A DNA stretch of 64,000 nt from Panulirus ornatus (Eukaryota; Arthropoda; Malacostraca; Decapoda; Palinuridae), in the NCBI RefSeq assembly GCF_036320965.1, contig NC_092249.1:1097614-1161613 (forward strand), written 5' to 3'. Within the stretch, counting starts at the first letter, position 1; the number at the start of each line of letters is the position of its first letter. The translations under genes and the position numbers were made by a program. Below are positions 35,301 to 50,300 of the stretch, piece by piece. Under the pieces are notes generated by a model, which saw only the letters and a list, made by a program, of their open reading frames with translations, was not told where the DNA came from and did not search any database.

Positions 35301-38300
35301 CAAACTGTTTAAGTCCTTTCATCTTCTTTGTACTTGTATTTATTACATTTGCACTCTGATGCAGGTTCTGTTGTTATATATATATTGATTTGACTTGATG
35401 GTAATTGTATATAGTGGATGAATTTGATTTATGCTTGTTTAGGAAAAAAGTTTAGGAATTCATTTCTCATTTACAGTTTATTTATGTTGTTTTACATACA
35501 GGCTTGTTTTTATGACCTTGATTAATGCAGAATATATGTATCATTCTAAGCAAGCAGTTGACAGTATTTTCCTTTCCATTTGATGGCCAGGAATTGAAGG
35601 TGAGAACATGCAGACTGTACAGAGAATCATGCTCCATGAAGATATTCATTATCATTGTTAAGAAAGGAGGTCCTTTTAATTGGCATTTTGCTTTGATTTG
35701 CTAGTTATTTCTTTGCATGGGAAAAGGATACTCAGTACATTGAACACTAAAGATAATTATTGTTGCACTGTGTGTGTGTTGTGTGAAGTTATTTGTGCCA
35801 AAGTTTTAATTATTTCTGCTAAACTTTTGCATGCTGACTTTAGTTATCTGCTATCTGCTGGTATGGGTGAAATAGCCTGGAGATTTTAAAGAAATAGATG
35901 TTTGATTAATCTTTTAGCACCATCAGGTTAGCTGTATGTACTTCAACAAGTTATGATATTGTATATCCAGGAAAACTGTGCTGCTGTTCATACTGTACTT
36001 TGGTAGGTTTAGGAAATGTTGTCTAGGAAGAAAATGCTATTGTTTTCAGATATCAGATAAACTCCATGTAATTACTAGTTTGTAATAACTTATTTGTATT
36101 GTGCTGGAAGTTAATTTTACACTGGTAGGACCCCATTTGTTGAGCATTCTCTACAATCATAAAGCTTACTGAATTTTTTGTCCATTCTGCATTAACCATT
36201 GCCCTCAGTCATTCTGTTCTATTAGCTACTAATCATATATTATGTTTACATATTTTTAACTTATGAAATAACATGTGGTGATGGGAATGGATAAGGGCAG
36301 ACAGTATGAATTACGTACATGTGTATATATGTATATGTCTGTGTGTGTATATATATGTATACGTTGAGATGTATAGGTATGTATATTTGCATGTGTGGAC
36401 ATGTATGTATATACATGTGTATGTGGGAGGGTTGGGCCATTCTTTCGTCTGTCTCCTTGTACTACCTCGCTAACGTGGGAGACAGAGACAAAGCAAAATA
36501 AAAAAAAAAGATAATAATGTATTTATAGCAAGTTTCTTGTTTAATTTAATGTTATGTCCCCTGGTTGCTCTGTACATGGGAAGGAGATAGGAGGATGGAG
36601 TGAAAAAAGCTATGAGCTATTGGGACCTGGACATGTGAGTTAGAGAAAGGTGTGTATGGGATTGAGCAAATTGGAGCAATGTAGTATACAGGAGAGACAT
36701 GTTGTCAGTTGGCTGAACCAGGGAACATGAAGTGGTCAAGGGAAACCTCGGAAGGTCTTCAGGGCTTGGCTGTAGACTGGGGATCTGTTTCATTGTACCA
36801 TACATGATAGCTAGAGAATGGATGTAACCAAATGACGCTGTTCTTCATCAATTCCTCAACCTTGTGACCATGTACATAACCGAGAAGACATGTCAGTGGA
36901 TCTGCAATTACCATTCAATTATGTGGATTTTATTTATTTACAGTTGCATCCTTGAATTGATAAAGATAGGTTTTTCTGAATAATCTTACTCCAGGTGGCC
37001 CTTTTGTATGCCAGGAAACTTTTTGCTTCAGGGATTGAAATGTAGCAATACTGCAGTTGCTGTTTTCTTGGATGCACAGTAGTACCATACCTGTGATAAC
37101 AGATGAAGGTGTTGGATCATAGATGAATTGCATGTATTATTCATGTATGATGTAGTGAATTTCGATTTTTAGCTTTAATTATAGGTTTTCAAATAAGTTA
37201 TTATTTTTCTGTTTGTTCAGAATTGGGTGAACTATTCACTACACATGATGCCTTTGGTCCCATATTTCTTGATATTTTTAAAAGAATTTTTGATCATTAA
37301 TTTTTTGGCAGAGGCATATCGTCTTTTTGAAATATAGGTATTGTGATAGAAATACATTGTTATCATGTAGATAAACGGAATGGTTGTAGGGAGGAGTAAG
37401 ATTAAGGGAGCATTTTTTCCCGTATCAACCTGTATTTTCAGGATAGATGTCTGGAGAATTTCCCAGTTGGCCACTTACTAGTAAGTGTGGAAACTCCTCA
37501 TTAATGATAGATAAACAGATAAGCAAGTGATTTGCATCTGGTTCATTTACCTAATTTTTACATGTAACTTTTTTGGCTTTCCACAGGAAAGTTGGTGATG
37601 GTGTATTTTTGTTTGTAATGATTGCTCTTGCTTGTGCTGTTAGGCTCTGCGTAGGAAATGTGTAATTTCTCATTTCAAGTACAGCACACAGACAAAATTA
37701 TTGCCCCTAAATGATGAGGGACCCTGGCTCCTTATTTGTTGATGGAAGTTAAAAAAGATTATTGGAGTGTTACTACAGCTGTTGTCATGAAAGCATGTAT
37801 TACATTTTTTGCTAGAATGATTTATTCATGTAGGGAAAAACAGATTTGGTGGGTCTGGTAATTAAAATACCTTGTATTCTAAAAGTTGCAGATTTTTAAT
37901 TTCAATAAAACTCATTTGATTGTTGTTGGAATTGAGTTAATTTTTAGGTTAGTTTTAGATAGTGATTAGTATAACACTTGCATATACGATTAACTTTACA
38001 TGAAAAGAAATGGATATGTTAGTTAGAAAAAACAGTTTGATGATTCTCTGTGCCCTAAGATTTATTTTGTCAGTTCCATTGTGTTGATATATGAATTATT
38101 AGATTATTCTTGTGGTTGTAGTACCAATAAGAATATTAGAGCCACTGCATTTCTTCGGAATTTAGTGTATACAGTTACAACTGATTACTTTATGATTGGT
38201 GTTTACAGAGGCGACAAGAAGAATTGGAAAAGAAGGCTGAAGAATTGGCACGAAAAGAAGAGGAACTGCGGAATGCTGGGTCATCAGGAGGTGAGCTGTA

Positions 38301-41249
38301 GAATATCCTCTCATTGTATACTTCCTGTGTAAAACAAGTAATATTTTCAGTAATATGAGATGTGAAATGCTTAGTGAGCATGAGGTAGGATTTGAATCAT
38401 TCATTCTTTGTATGTATACAGTTTGAAAAGAGGTTGTTTTCAGTACAGTGCTGTGAAAATTGTTAACCCATGCAAATTGGCTCACATCATTTGATGTTTC
38501 TCATAGGAAACGATGGTTGACATCAGTTTCTAGTTTAACTTTTACTGACTCTGTTATTGTATCAGTAGTATCAATATACGAATTTCTTTTGTTTTTAGGA
38601 AGGCTTGGGAAAATATTCTGCTCAAAAGAGCACCCCTTCAGATCCCATTATAAGTGAACAGATTCCTCTCTTCAAGCCTTCTGCACATGATACCTAAGTC
38701 TTAGGAAGAATACTTTTGTTGTATATTTGTCTGTGAAGGAAAGATGAGAAATGACATGGATTCTTCAGTTACATGCAGCCAAGGTTGTTGGGAGGATGTC
38801 ACAGGAAACTGCTAACTGCAGATGAAATTGACTTGCATTTGATTCATAGTGATGAGGATTGTTGTGATCCTGATGATGATATATACGTAATTGAATCAAG
38901 GCATGTGTATGGGGGTGGGTTGGGCCATTTCTTTCGTCTGTTTCCTTGCGCTACCTCACAAACGCGGGAGACAGCGACAAAGCAAAAAAAAAAAAAAAAA
39001 AAAAAAAACATATATGTGCATTACACATGACAGCTAGAGACGGAGTGTGAATGAATGTGGCCTTTGTTGTCTTTTCCTAGTGCTACCTCATGGGGGGAGG
39101 GGGTGCCATTTCATGTGTGGCAGGGTGGCGACGGGAATGGATGAAGGCAGCAAGTATGAATATGCACGTGTATATATGTGTATGTATATTTATGTATACG
39201 TTGAAATGTATAGGTATGTATATGTTCGTGTGTGGGCATGTATGTATATACACGCATATGTGGGTGGGTTGGGCCATGCTTTTGTCTGTTTCCTTGGGCT
39301 TCCTTGCTAACGTGAGAGACAGCAACAAAGTATAATGAAAATGAAATAAATAAGTATATGGATCTAATAAAAACTTATTGTAGAGCAAAACGTTAGTAGC
39401 AGGAGTGTCTTAATTTGAACTCCATAGAAAATTCGTTGAACCTATTTTGGGCAGCAGTAAAATTCTTATTGCTCTAACCATCTAAGTGTTATTAACACCG
39501 CATAATGTTTTGTGACATCCTAGAAGCTTGTAGGATATCTTCCAAAGCCACAAAGTGTTTATCTGTACTAGAAAATAAGCGTCCTCTACGAAGATGAAAA
39601 TATGTTTTAACTTTATTATGAAAGAAGTAAGATGAATGGTAAAACTCGATGATATTTGCAACTCTTCTTGCCCTACAAACTTTGAAAATTAATGTTGCAA
39701 AAATGATATATTGGAAAATGAGTGTTCTTTTTGCATCATAGCAATATTATGCCTTTTCAGGAAATATTTTTTTAAGTTGAGCTCTGTATCTCGCTTTTCT
39801 TTGCTGCTCTATATGTCTATCTATGTACCTATAACTCTGATGCCTGTTTCTTTGGGAATCCCCTCATGAGGGTAGCCAAGGCAAAAGAGTCTCCATAACT
39901 GGTGAACTCCAGTGCTGCTTCTTACCCTTTACTGCTGCACTCTTAACAGGCCGCCGGCAGAGGGCAACTCTAGTTCAGTGTTTTCAGAGGCACTTACCTA
40001 ATGTTCCTGATTGCCCTGCACTTTCTGCATATACAGCATCAGAACTCTTTATTATTCTTTTATGTTTTTCTTTCATTTCGTAATGGAAAATTTTCCACCT
40101 TTGTTTAAAAAATACCCATTTTATAGAAGCACTAGGAAATATGTGTTTGCTTAAAAGTTTAGTGTGATGTTGAAGGTGGGGAGCACATACAAGGAAATTT
40201 TGGTAAAATGACAGGGCTTGTGAGTTTCTTTCACCACGTCTCTTGTCTGTCGAATTCCGGTATTTCTCTCCACTGTGCTGCCAAGGAAGGACATGAAAGG
40301 ATGGAGTGAAGAAGGCTTTGGAGTATCAAAGCCTGGACATTCAGGAGGACAAGGGGCATGCATAGGTTGGAATGAATTGGATTGCTGTGGCATGTGGGGG
40401 CAGTAGGTTGGACTAGGCCACACAAAGTGGTCAAAGTGAATCATAAAGTAGTTTGTAGAGGTAAGCTTTGGATAATAATGCTCTGGTTTTGGTTTACTAG
40501 ACATGAGAGTTTGAGTCGAGGCCATTGTTCATCTGTTCCTAATGGATCGTAACTAAAGGAGGGAAGGCAGTTACTGTTGTTATAATAAAACTTTTTAAAG
40601 TGTGAAAATATTTGTATGAATCTTATCAACATGATATTTATTTTTCAGCTCGCCAAGACAACTGGCCACCCCTTCCAGCTTCATGTCCAATTGGTCCCTG
40701 CTTTTACCAAGACATCAATGTAGACATCCCACTAGACTTTCAAAAGATAGTCCGCATGCTCTACTACTTGTGGATGTGTATGTATCTTATAGATGGTATT
40801 TACATATTCCCCATTATCATACAAAGATTACATAGATTACCTGGCATGCATATGCTGCATTCTCGAAGCAGGCCTTTGCTCATACAAAGAAGTGAGAACT
40901 CTGGAGACTAGATGAGCATAGATAAACAAAACTAAACATGTATCTACACAAACTCCCACACTCACACCTCCGTGATGTACCGATTAGCATTATGCAAGCA
41001 CTGGCTGCTTGGGATCATATCCACACTAGTTTGAATCCTGATCACGGCAGCTGGTCCATAGTCCATCCACTTATTCATCCTCCCCAAGGAGCTTGTTGAT
41101 GAAATGGGTATGAGGCATAGGCTAAGGATGTGTGTGCATACATACATAAAGAAGAAAGCCATGGTGCATATATATAAAGTAAGGGATGGGGCAGTATGAG
41201 TGTAAAACTCTCTCTCCATAACACAAATAGGAATCATGCACACACACAC

Positions 41250-41320
<71 letters not shown>

Positions 41321-44300
41321 CTCAGAGTACTCAGGAACCAGGGTATTCTGGTGAAAGTTACTTTGAAATTTACATTGAAGGAGTCAAAATATTGTACCTT
41401 CATCTTCAAGTTCAGAGGAGTCACTCAGTATGAAGTATGTAACTAAAAAAAAAAAGCAAATATTTTTTATGGTATGCATGCTCATATGGTCTTTTGTCAG
41501 TGAATTATGCTTTTGGATACATTGTATTATTGATGAATGCTTTTATAAACTAAAGGTTATCTTTTTATTGTAGAGTTGGCTATTTGTAAAAGTAAATAGG
41601 AATTCAAGAATTATCAGAAAGAGCATGATAAGTTTAATGCAAAACTACATGAATATATTCATGTTTGATAGCCTTTAGCAATTTCTTTTTTACAGTTCAT
41701 GCTCTGATGCTGCTACTGAATATCCTGGGTTCCTTGGGATTGTTCATTGCTCTAGGTCAGGGTACTACCTTTGGCTTGGCCATTATCTACTTCTTGATCT
41801 GCACACCCTTCTCATATATTTGCTGGTTCAGGCCTATCTACAAGGCTTTCAGGTAAGAAGATATATTGATTGTGTTTGCTTATACATTGAAAAGTTATAT
41901 TTATGTAAATGTGAAATGATTTGAAGATAATGTAATAGGCAGAATATGTATATATAAAAATTTTTGTCTTAGAAAATAATTTGAATTTCAAACTTATGAT
42001 TATGTAGAGAGTGTGATTTAAGCGACACTTCAGTCAGCCAGTTTTTTTAAGTATGAGAGAGCAGGATGGAGTATAGCAGAATGAGAAAGGAGGAACAGAG
42101 AAACTTTGAAAAGATTATTGTGGACAAGGCAGGGGAAAAATCAAAAAATGTTCTATAGATTCATCAGGAATGATTTCTCAACAAAAGAGTTGCTAATCTG
42201 GTAAGGGATTCAGAAGGAAGAATTGTAGTGTATGATGTGAGGAAGTGAATAACTAGTTTTGAAGTGTTTTCACTTGGCAGCAAATTGGAGTGTAGAGGTT
42301 TTAGAAGACATCGTGATGTCCAAAAAAGACATTAAAAAAAAATGCTAAAGTTCTAGACCAATGTAAGGCTCATGGTCCTGATGAAATTTTTATGTGTGCT
42401 GAATATTTATACATATGCACTAGACAAACTTCTTGAAATACTGCATTCGATGCTGCAGAGGCAAAATGTCAGAGGAGTCAAAAGGGGCAAGTATCATGCT
42501 AGTCTGTAAGAAAGGAAACCAGGACATAGTGCTGAACTACATACTGGCTCACTGATTGGTGTGGTCTGTAAGATTCTGGAAAAGATAAGTAGAAAGCAAA
42601 CAGATGACTCTACAGAGGGGAGGGAGGGGGAGAAAAATGGTAAAAGAATGGTGGGAATGGTGTATGCGAGGGAGGTATGTAAGTTAGGGATAAGTGGAAG
42701 CTCTTTTGTTGTGGCTAACCCCTTGTTGGGAGTTCCTGGAAGAAATGGTCATAAGAGACATAGATAGATAGTGAAATTTAGGGGAAGGTCATGTTTAACA
42801 AACCTCTTAGCTTTCTATAAGAGATTAAGCTCTGTCTTAAACAAAAGGGAAGGCTGGGTGGATTGTTCATTTTTTTACTAGAAGAAAGCATTTGGTACTA
42901 TAGTGCATGTCTTGCTGATTAAAGTTAGGTCACCAGGCAGGAATATAGGGAACTCCTTCGATGAATAAAAGATTATGTTGGTGAAAGGGACCAAAGGACC
43001 CTTATCAGAGGAACATTAAGTTGGTCAAGGTCACCAGTAGAATGCCACAAGGTTCTGCTCTGGGAAAATTACTCTCTTGACCTCTTTAGATGACTCGCCT
43101 GTATGTATGGACCCTCACCTGAATATGTTTATAAACGATGCAGTGGTCATGTGGGAAATGAGGGAAATGAAAAGGGGAATGAAACATACTTCAAAGTTGG
43201 TCTGAGACATGATTGATGAAATTCACCCTGAATAAATGTAAAGTAATGAGGATGGGATGAAGTGAAAGAAGGCCTCATTATGAATATTATCAAGCAGGAA
43301 ATAAGCTTCAGGATTCTTTGTGTGAGGAAGGACGTGAGAGTCAGCATCATCCCTTACAAGTTGCTAGAGTTCCATATTAGAATAGTAGAGACAATATCTG
43401 TAAGCAAATATTAGAATGACTTTCAATTATAAGGTTAAGGAAATATTTAGGAAGCTGTTCCTATCTTACAAAAAGTTAAAACTAGAATATGCTTCTCAAG
43501 TTTGGTCACTGCATGAGCTTATAGAGGAGGTCTGTAGGAGAGCAGCAAAGATGGAGCCACAATGAAGAGAGCTGAGTTACAGGGAAAGCCTAGAGGCTTT
43601 AAATTTTCCCAGCTGTGTACTGCTAGCATTCTTTCCACAATCTCCTGTCACACATAATATTTAACAATGCTTAACTCATGCCACTCATTCTTCACAACTA
43701 TAAATTTCCCTTCAGTGAGCTCTTTGCACTAACCCTGGAAGTAGTTAGTAGGATGGGAATAAATAAAGGCAGACAGTATGAATTATGCACATGTGTATAT
43801 ATGTATATGTCTGTGTGTGTATATATATGTGTACATTGAGATGTATAGGTATGTATATTTGCGTGTGTGGACGTGTATGTATATACATATGTATGGGGGT
43901 GGGTTGGGCCATTTCTTTCGTCTGTTTCCTTGCGCTACCTCGCAAACGCGGGAGACAGCGACTAAGCAAAATAAAAAATAAAAAAATAGTTAGCAGGAAT
44001 GTGAGGTAGAAGTAGTAAGTAGGAAAATTCGCTGGGAGCGTAGAAGTAGTAGGTTGGAACATCAGGCAGGAATATTGGGTAGAGACATTTGATAGAAGTA
44101 GTTGGTAAGAACATTAGGTAGGAGCTTTTGAAAACACAACTGTACTATAGTTGCATTCTACCAGTGGTTAGTTAAGTATGAGGCACTTAAGGCTAAGGAG
44201 CAGCACTGGAATTCAACATTTAAGGAGACTTTTGCCATGGCCACCCCCTTTAGGGAGTTCCCAAAGGGAATGGGTGTCAAAAGTATAGATGTAGATATAG

Positions 44301-47300
44301 ATGGAATGTCTGGACCATGCCTGATATTTAAGGGTTAAAGAATCATGAAACAGTAATTGAGAAGGACCAGAGAAATGCAGCAAAGAAAGTACCATAATTG
44401 AGAGAGCTGCTTTAAAGTCAGAGGTGAGAAGCCATAAAAATGTCCACAGTGGAAGAGAGAAGAGGAAGGGATGACTTAAATGCAACCTTTGTTTTTAGAT
44501 CGGTTTGATGATGTGAATAGTGAATGTTTCTTTTGAAAGATACAAAGATAGAACCCAAATTTGAACAAGGGATGGGGAGAAAGAATACTTCCCACGTATT
44601 CCCTGCGTGCCGTAGAGGGCGACTAAAAGGAAAGTGAGCGGGAGGCTGGAAATCCTCCCCTCTTGTTTTGTTTTTTTCCCCCAAAGAAGGAACAGAGAAG
44701 GGGGCCAGATGAGGATATTCTTCAAAGGCCAAGTCCTCTGTTCTTAATGCTACCTCGCTAACGCGGGAAATGGCGAATAGTATGAAAGAAAAGAAGATTG
44801 AAAAGATTGAAGAAATCTTATAAAGTAAAAGTAGTGAATGAATGGAATAAAGTGAGTAATGAAAGATGAATGGAGACAGCTTATGGAAGTTCAGGTAATT
44901 GAATGATAATGGAGAAAGTTCAACAGATGGAGCTGTCCCCATTTTGTACAGATAGGTAATAATTACATTTTTTTTCTTTTTTCTTTTTTTTGTCGCTGTC
45001 TCCCGCGTTTGCGAGGTAGCGCAAGGAAGCAGACGAAAGAAATGGCCCAACCCACCCCCATACACATGTATATACATATACGTCCACACACTCAAATATA
45101 CATACCTATACATCTCAATGTACACGTATATATATACACACAGACACATACATATATACCCATGCACACAGTTCACACTGTCTGCCTTTATTCATTCCCA
45201 TCGCCACCTCGCCACACATGGAATACCATCCCCCTCCCTCCTCATGTGTGCGAGGTAGCGCTAGGAAAAGACAACAAAGGCCCCATTCTTTCACACTCAG
45301 TCTCTAGCTGTCATGCAATAATGTCCGAAACCACAGCTCCCTTTCCACGTCCAGGCCCCACACAACTTTCCATGGTTTACCCCAGATGCTTCACATGCCC
45401 TGATTCAATCCACTGACAGCATGTCAACCCCGGTATACCACATCGATCCAATTCACTCTATTCCTTGCCCGCCTTTCACCCTCCTGCTTGTTCAGGCCCC
45501 GATCACTCAAAATCTTTTTCACTCCATCTTTCCACCTCCAATTTGGTCTCCCACTTCTCCTCGTTCCCTCCACCTCCGACACACATATCCTCTTGGTCAA
45601 TCTTTCCTCACTCATTCTCTCCATGTGCCCAAACCATTTCAAAACACCCTCTTCTGCTCTCTCAACCACGCTCTTTTTATTTCCACACATCTCTCTTACC
45701 CTTACATTACTTACTCGATCAAGCCACCTCACACCACACATTGTCCTCAAACATCTCATTTCCAGCATATCCACCCTCCTGTGCACAACTCTAACCATAG
45801 CCCATGCCTCGCAACCATACAACATTGTTGGAACCACTATTCCTTCAAACATATCCATTTTTGCTTTCCGAGATAATGTTCTCGACTTCCACACATTCTT
45901 CAAGGCTCCCAGGATTTTCGCCCCCTCCCCCACCCTATGATTCACTTCCGCTTCCATGGTTCCATCCACTGCCATATCCACTCCTAGATATCTAAAACAC
46001 TTTACTTCCTCCAGTTTTTCTCCATTCAAACTTACCTCCTAATTGACTTGACCCTCACCCCTACTGTACCTAATAACCTTGCTCTTATTCACATTTACTC
46101 TTAACTTTCTTCTTTCACACACTTTACCAAACTCAGTCACCAGCTTCTGCAGTTTCTCACATGAATCAGCCACCAGCGCTGTATCATCAGCGAACAACAA
46201 CTGACTCACTTCCCAAGCTGTCTCATCCACAACAGACTTCATACTTGCCCCTCTTTCCAAAACTCTTGCATTCACCTCCCTAACAACCCTATCCTTAAAC
46301 AAATTAAACAACCATGGAGACATCACACACCCCTGCCGCAAACCTACATTCACTGAGAACCAATCACTTTCCTCTCTTCCTACACGTACACATGCCTTAC
46401 ATCCTCGATAAAAACTTTTCACTGCTTCTAACAACTTGCCTCCCACACCATATATTCTTAATACCTTCCACAGAGCATCTCTATCAACTCTATCATATGC
46501 CTTCTCCAGATCCATAAATGCTACATACAAATCCATTTGCTTTTCTAAGTATTTCTCACATACATTCTTCAAAGCAAACACCTGACCCACACATCCTCTA
46601 CCACTTCTGAAACCACACTGCTCTTCCCCAATCTGATGCTCTGTACATGCCTTCACCCTCTCAATCAGTACCCTCCCATATAATTTCCCAGGAATACTCA
46701 ACAAACTTATACCTCTGTAATTTGAGCATTCACTCTTATCCCCTTTGCCTTTGTACAATGGCACTATGCACGCATTCCGCCAATCCTCAGGCACCTCACC
46801 ATGAGTCATACATACATTAAATAACCTTACCAACCAGTCAACAATACAGTCACCCCCTTTTTTAATAAATTCCACTGCAATACCATCCAAACCTGCTGCC
46901 TTTCCGGCTTTCATCTTCCGCAAAGCTTTTACAACCTCTTCTCTGTTTACCAAATCATTTTCCCTAACCCTCTCACTTTGCACACCACCTCGACCAAAAC
47001 ACCCTATATCTGCCACTCTTATCATCAAACACATTCAACAAACCTTCAAAATACTCACTCCATCTCCTTCTCACATCACCACTACTTGTTATCACCTCCC
47101 CATTTGTGCCCTTCACTGAAGTTCCCATGTGCTCCCTTGTCTTAGGCACTTTATTTACCTCCTTCCAGAACATCATTTTATTCTCCCTAAAATTTAATTA
47201 CATGTACATGTGTATATATGTATATGTCTGTGTATTTGTATGTATATTTATGTACATATGTACATGTGTTTATATGTATATATGTTTATGTGTATGTATA

Positions 47301-50300
47301 TGTGCGTGAATGAGCGTTTATGTACATATATATGTGTATATGAGTGGATGGACCACTCTTCGTCTGTTTCCTGGCCCCACTCGCTGACATGGGAAACAGC
47401 GATTAAGTATATTGTAATAAATATGATGAATATGATAAATAGATAAATAAATAAATATTTATTTTATTATACTTTGTCGCTGTCTCCAGCATTAGCTAGG
47501 TAGTGCAAGGAAACAGACGAAAGAATGGCCCAACCCACCTACATACACATGTATATACATACACGTCCACACGCACATATACATACCTATACATTTCAAC
47601 GTTTGGGCACATAGAGAGCATGAGTGAGGAAAGATTGACCAAGAGGATACATGTTTTTTGGAGGTGGAGGGAACGAGGAGAAGTGGGAGACCAAATTGGA
47701 GGTGGAAAGATGGAGTGAAAAAGATTTTGAGTGATCGGGGCCTGAACTCGCAGGAGGGTGAAAGGCGGGCAAGGAATAGAGTGAATTGTATTGATGTGGT
47801 ATACCGGGGTTGACGTGCTGTCAGTGGATTGAACCAGGGAATGTGAAGCGTCTGGGGTAAACCATGGAAAGTTGTGTGGGGCCTGGATGTGGAAAGGGAG
47901 CTGTGGTTTCGGGCATTATTGCATGACAGCTAGAGACTGAGTGTGAAAGAATGGGGCCTTTGTTGTCTTTTCCTAGCACTATCTCGCACACATGAGGGGG
48001 GAGGGGGATGGTATTCCATGTGTGGCGAGGTAGCGATGGGAGTGAATGGGGGCAGACAGTGTGAATTGTGTGCATGGGTATATATGTATGTGTCTGTGTG
48101 TGTATATATATATGTGTACATTATATTTGCGTGTGTGGACGTGTATGTATATACATGTGTATGGGGGTGGGTTGGGCCATTTCTTTCGTCTGTTTCCTTG
48201 CGCTACCTCGCAAACGCGGGAGACAGTGACAAAGCAAAATAAATATAGATATAATAAACATTTCAACGTATACATATATATACATACACAGACATATACA
48301 TATATACACATGTACATGATTCATACTTGCTGCCTTTATTAATTCCCTGTCACCACCCTGCCACACATGAAATAACCTCTCCCCCCAGCACGCGCGCGAT
48401 GTAGCGCTAGGAAATGACAACAAAGCCCACATTCGTTTACACTCAGTCTCTAGCTGTCATGTATAATGCACTGAAACCACAACTCCTTTTCCACATCTAG
48501 GCCCCACAAAACTTTCCATGGTTTACCCCAGATGCTTCACATGCCCTGTTTCAATCCATTGACAGCATGTCGATCCTGGTATACCACATCGTTTCTGTTC
48601 ACTCTATTCCTTGCATGCCTTTCACCCTCCTGCATGTTCAGGCCATGATCGCTCAAAATCTTTTTCACTCAATCCTTTCACCTCCAATTTGGTCTCCCAC
48701 TTCTTGTCGTTCCCTCCACCTCTTGACACATATATATTCTCTTTGTCAATCTTTCCTTACTCATTCTCTCCATGTGACCAAACCATTTCAATACACTCTC
48801 TTCTGCTTTCTCAACCTTACTCTTTTTATTACTACACATCTCTCTAAACCATTCATTACTTATTCGATCAAACCATCTTAGACCACATATTGTCCTTAAA
48901 CATCTCATTTCCAACACATCCACCCTCCTCTGCATAACCCTATCCATAGCCCACGCCTCGCAACCATATAACATTGTTGGTACCACTATTCCTTCAGACA
49001 TACCCATTTTTGCTTTCTGAGATAATGTTCTCACCTTCCACGCATTTCTCAAGGCTCCCACAACTCTCGCCCCCTCCCTGTGACTCGCTTCCACTTCCAT
49101 GGTTCCATCCTCTGCCAAATCCACTCCTAGACATCTAAAACACTTCACTTTCTCCAGTTTTTCTCCATTCAAACTTACCTCCCAGTTGACTTGTCCCTCA
49201 ACCCTACTGTACATTCAAACTTACCTCCCAGTTGACTTGTCCCTCAACCCTACTGTACCTAATAACCTTGCTCTTATTCACATTTACTCTCAGCTTTCTT
49301 CTTTCACACACTTTACCAAACTCAGTTACCAGCTTCTGCAGTTTCTCACCTGAATCAGCCACTAGCACTTTATCATCAGCGAACAACAGCTGACTCACTT
49401 CCCAAGCCCTCTCATCCACAACAGACTGCATACTTGCCCCTCTCTCCAAAACTCATGCATTCACCTCCCTAATAACCCCATCCATAAACAAATCAAACAA
49501 CCATGGAGACATCACACATACTTGGTTGCCCACAGGAAACAGCATCGTTACCCCCTGCTTCAGAGAGGTAGCGCCAGGAAAACAGACGAAAAGGCCACAT
49601 TCGTTCACACTCAGTCTCTAGCTGTTATGCGTAATGCAGTGAAACCACAGCTTCCTGTCCACATCCAGGCCTCACAGACCTTTCCATGGTTTACCTCAGA
49701 CGTTTCACATGCCCTGGTTCAATCCATTGACGGCATGTTGACTCCAGTATACCACATCGTTCCAGTTTACTCTATTCCTTGCATGCCTCTCCCCCCTCTT
49801 GTATGTTCAGACCCCAATCACTTAAAATCTTTTTCACTCTCCTTCCATCTCCAATTTGGTCCCCCACTTCTTGTTCCCTCCTCCTCTGACACATATATCC
49901 TCTTTGTCAGCCTTTCCTTACTCATTCTCTTCATATGTCCAAACCATTTCAACACACCCTCTTCTGCTCTCTCAACCACGCTTTTTATTTCCACACATCT
50001 CTCTTACCCTTTCATTACTTATTTGATCAAAGCTTCTCACACACATATTGTACTAAGAAATTTAATTTCCAACATGTCCACTCTCCTCCTTACAACCCAA
50101 TCTATAGCCCATGCCTCACAACTATATATTATTGGTGGGACCACTATTCCTTCAAACATGCCCATTTTTGCTCTCCAAGATAATTTTCTCTCTTCCATAT
50201 ATTCTTCATTGCTCCCAGAACCTTCTTTCCCTCCCCCACCCTGGCACTCACTTCTCTTTCCATGGTTCCATTTGCTACCGAGTCCACTCCCAGATATCTC

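Larger units (their letters stand above)
32938..38208 (+). other. SCAMP intron 3
   Basis: Largely unique; carries two RTE-A-derived pieces near 36.3-36.9 kb, listed separately. Confidence 0.7.
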
